A DNA stretch of 64,000 bases from Azospirillum brasilense (GTDB taxonomy: Bacteria > Pseudomonadota > Alphaproteobacteria > Azospirillales > Azospirillaceae): assembly GCF_003349955.1 (NCBI RefSeq), contig NZ_QLKQ01000031.1, positions 1-64,000 on the forward strand, in the 5' to 3' direction. The translations under genes were made by a program, and so were the position numbers. Positions 62,562 through 64,000 of the stretch are shown piece after piece. Every line of letters starts with the position of its first letter. The stretch's first letter is position 1. The notes under the pieces were generated by a model that did not search any database, was not told the DNA's origin, and worked only from the letters and a program-made list of their open reading frames with translations.

Positions 62562-63587
62562 TCACCGCCAGAGGAAGGGAGGATAAGCGTCCAGGTCGCC
62601 GCGCAGATGCCGCGCCAGCAGACGGGCCTGCGCGTGCCACATCAGGCCGAAGGGCAGCTTCTCGTTCAGGAAGGGGTGGGTCAGTTCCTCCTTTTTGCGC
62701 TTCTGGTAGGCGACCAGCACGGCCTTGCGAGCATCGGCGGTGAGGGCAACGGCACCGGTTTCGCCAATCTCGAAATCGTCGGGGCGCAACTCCTGCCGGT
62801 TGATCAGGGTCAGCACCAGCCGATCGGCGAAGGGGGCCCGGAACTCTTCCAGCAGGTCGAGCGCCAGGGACGGCCGCCCCGGGCGATCCGTGTGCAGGAA
62901 GCCGACCTGCGGATCCAGCCCAACCGCTTCCAGCGCTCCCCGCACATCGTGGGTCAGCAGGGTGTAGAGGAAGGACAGCAACGCGTTGACGCGGTCGAGC
63001 GGCGGTCGGCGCGACCGGCCGGCGATCCGCCATTCCGGCTCGTCGCGCCGGATCATGGCGGCGAAGGCGCCGAAATAGCAGGCGGCAGCATCGCCCTCCA
63101 CCCCGCGCAGGCGGTCGACGTCGAGCGGCCGGTCGAGCTGGGTCAGGGCGCGGCTGATTGCATCTTCGGCCGACGCCAGCGCGCCGGTCGGATCGGTGTG
63201 GTCGCGGCGGTGGCGGCGCAGAACCGTCCGCTGGTTGGCCAGCTTGCCGGCCAGAACGCCGCGGGTCACCGAGGCGGCCCGCAGCGGGTCGTCCGCCGCC
63301 CGGTACTGCGCGCGACGCAGCAGGACATTGCCCGACACCGGGCCCTCCACCCGCATCAGGAACCGGCCGGTGTCGGAGAGGAAACCGACGCTGATCCCCT
63401 TCTCGGCGCAATGGCCGAGCACATGCGGGCTGGCGCCGACGCTGCCGAAGGCGACAAGGCCCTCCAGCGCGATCATCGGCACCAACGTGCGTGCGCCATC
63501 CTCGCGCCGCACCTCGATCGCCTCGCCTTCCCTGGACAGGTAGCTGCCGGGGGTGGTGACGTAGAGCGTGTTCAACAAGCGCTTCAT
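62562..63587 (-). CDS. cas1: CRISPR-associated integrase Cas1 (type I-C)
   Basis: 341 residues, the usual Cas1c length, from ATG 63587 which overlaps the cas4 stop (ATGA). Starts MKRLLNTLYVTTPGSYLSREGEAIEVR, as in type I-C. Metal-binding active site: Glu in RLRGVEGDAAACYFGAF, His in VGFLHTDRPGRPS, Asp in LALDLLEEFRAPFADRLVLTLINRQEL. Inserts new spacers at the leader end with Cas2; Cas4 trims prespacers and fixes the PAM. Confidence 0.98.
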   Translation of the reverse strand: MKRLLNTLYVTTPGSYLSREGEAIEVRREDGARTLVPMIALEGLVAFGSVGASPHVLGHCAEKGISVGFLSDTGRFLMRVEGPVSGNVLLRRAQYRAADDPLRAASVTRGVLAGKLANQRTVLRRHRRDHTDPTGALASAEDAISRALTQLDRPLDVDRLRGVEGDAAACYFGAFAAMIRRDEPEWRIAGRSRRPPLDRVNALLSFLYTLLTHDVRGALEAVGLDPQVGFLHTDRPGRPSLALDLLEEFRAPFADRLVLTLINRQELRPDDFEIGETGAVALTADARKAVLVAYQKRKKEELTHPFLNEKLPFGLMWHAQARLLARHLRGDLDAYPPFLWR

Positions 63588-64000
63588 GGCGGATCTTCCT
63601 TGGCGGCGCCCTCCGCGGCGTCGGCGCGGAGCATGCGGTCCAGCCAGACGGCGGCGGAACGGGAGCCCGACAGGGTCGGCAGGCAAAACGGTTCCAGCGA
63701 GCAGGACCGGCATTTGGGCCCCGGTTCCGGCGGCGGCGTGACGCGGGAGGCCAACAGCGCGTGGAGTTCGCCGGCCAATGCCTCGGTCCGCGCGCGCAAG
63801 GCGGCGTCGAAGGCCACCTCCTGCCGCCGCCGGGTTTCCCCGTAGAAGAGCGCGCCGCCCGGCACCTCAAGACCCAGCATCTCCTCCAGGCACAGGCCCT
63901 GGGCGCAGAGCTGGACGCGGTCGGCGTCGTGCGGCTTGGCCTTGCCACGCTTGTACTCCACGGGGCAGGGCAGCGGCGGCAGGCCGCGCCGGTTGTGGAA
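63584..64000 (-). CDS. cas4: CRISPR-associated exonuclease Cas4 (5' part outside window)
   Basis: Partial: the frame is open from the right edge. Visible residues include PVEYKRGKAKPHDADRVQLCAQGLCLEE, which carries the Glu-x-Lys and Gln motifs of the RecB-type nuclease, and a C-terminal Cys cluster KCRSCSLEPFC that with an N-terminal Cys outside the window would hold an Fe-S cluster. Its stop overlaps the cas1 start. The order cas4-cas1-cas2-array is that of type I-C; cas3, cas5, cas8c and cas7 should precede it beyond 64000. Confidence 0.96.
   Translation of the reverse strand, partial: FHNRRGLPPLPCPVEYKRGKAKPHDADRVQLCAQGLCLEEMLGLEVPGGALFYGETRRRQEVAFDAALRARTEALAGELHALLASRVTPPPEPGPKCRSCSLEPFCLPTLSGSRSAAVWLDRMLRADAAEGAAKEDPP

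Overview
The window is chromosomal DNA of a high-GC alphaproteobacterium, almost certainly of the Azospirillum brasilense group. The strongest evidence is the ipdC-gltX-cysS neighbourhood at 3.9-8.7 kb: the indolepyruvate/phenylpyruvate decarboxylase there reads like the A. brasilense auxin enzyme as I recall it, and gltX and cysS sit beside ipdC as reported for that species. No rRNA, tRNA, transposase or phage structural gene was seen. Both ends cut genes: a hybrid histidine kinase on the left (its frame is open from base 2) and cas4 on the right.

Layout. 0-3 kb: PAS-rich hybrid kinase and a small membrane protein. 3.1-8.9 kb: proteasome-like Ntn hydrolase, ipdC with a strong terminator, a 413-bp divergent control region holding a perfect inverted repeat and a 140-bp palindromic element, then gltX and cysS. 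8.9-16.6 kb: acetaldehyde-type dehydrogenase with its DUF779 partner and a ModE-type HTH regulator, cytochrome c, a VTT/YqaA membrane protein, an SDR, a 126-bp repeat element, a TrmH-type methyltransferase, a membrane-anchored protein with a sigma-70 region-1.1-like domain, and msrA. 16.8-21.3 kb: a PAS protein translationally coupled to an FtsK-type translocase lacking membrane segments, DinB and MgtC proteins. 21.3-23.6 kb: a small AT-richer island with a YaaW-like gene that splits a PAS gene from its downstream partner and duplicates the junction. 23.9-30.8 kb: carB, greA, two secreted hydrolases and an Lrp regulator. 31-34.6 kb: ELM1-like protein, two 2-oxoglutarate oxygenases and trxB. 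34.6-47.9 kb: DoxX, Dps, a Cache protein, ketopantoate-type reductase, an EF-G-like GTPase, a 42-aa protein, an Nramp-related transporter, nhaA, an aspartate aminotransferase, cytochrome c', cytochrome b561, DUF4170 and a phosphoesterase.

48.1-57.6 kb is one long leftward gene cluster: CoA transferase, enoyl-CoA hydratase, SnoaL-like protein, amidase, SDR, then a complete LIV-type ABC importer, with a divergent LysR gene. It looks like an uptake and CoA-dependent degradation system for an unidentified, possibly amide-bearing, compound. 59.0-64.0 kb is a type I-C CRISPR adaptation region: 47 repeats and 46 spacers, a leader of about 190 bp, cas2, cas1 and the 3' part of cas4, all read leftward. 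The interference genes would lie beyond the right edge.

The best candidates for something undescribed are the PAS/soluble FtsK pair, the sigma-1.1-like membrane protein, the importer plus CoA-pathway cluster, the YaaW island with its duplicated junction, and a GntR-like palindrome shared by a 42-aa protein gene and an atypical Nramp gene.
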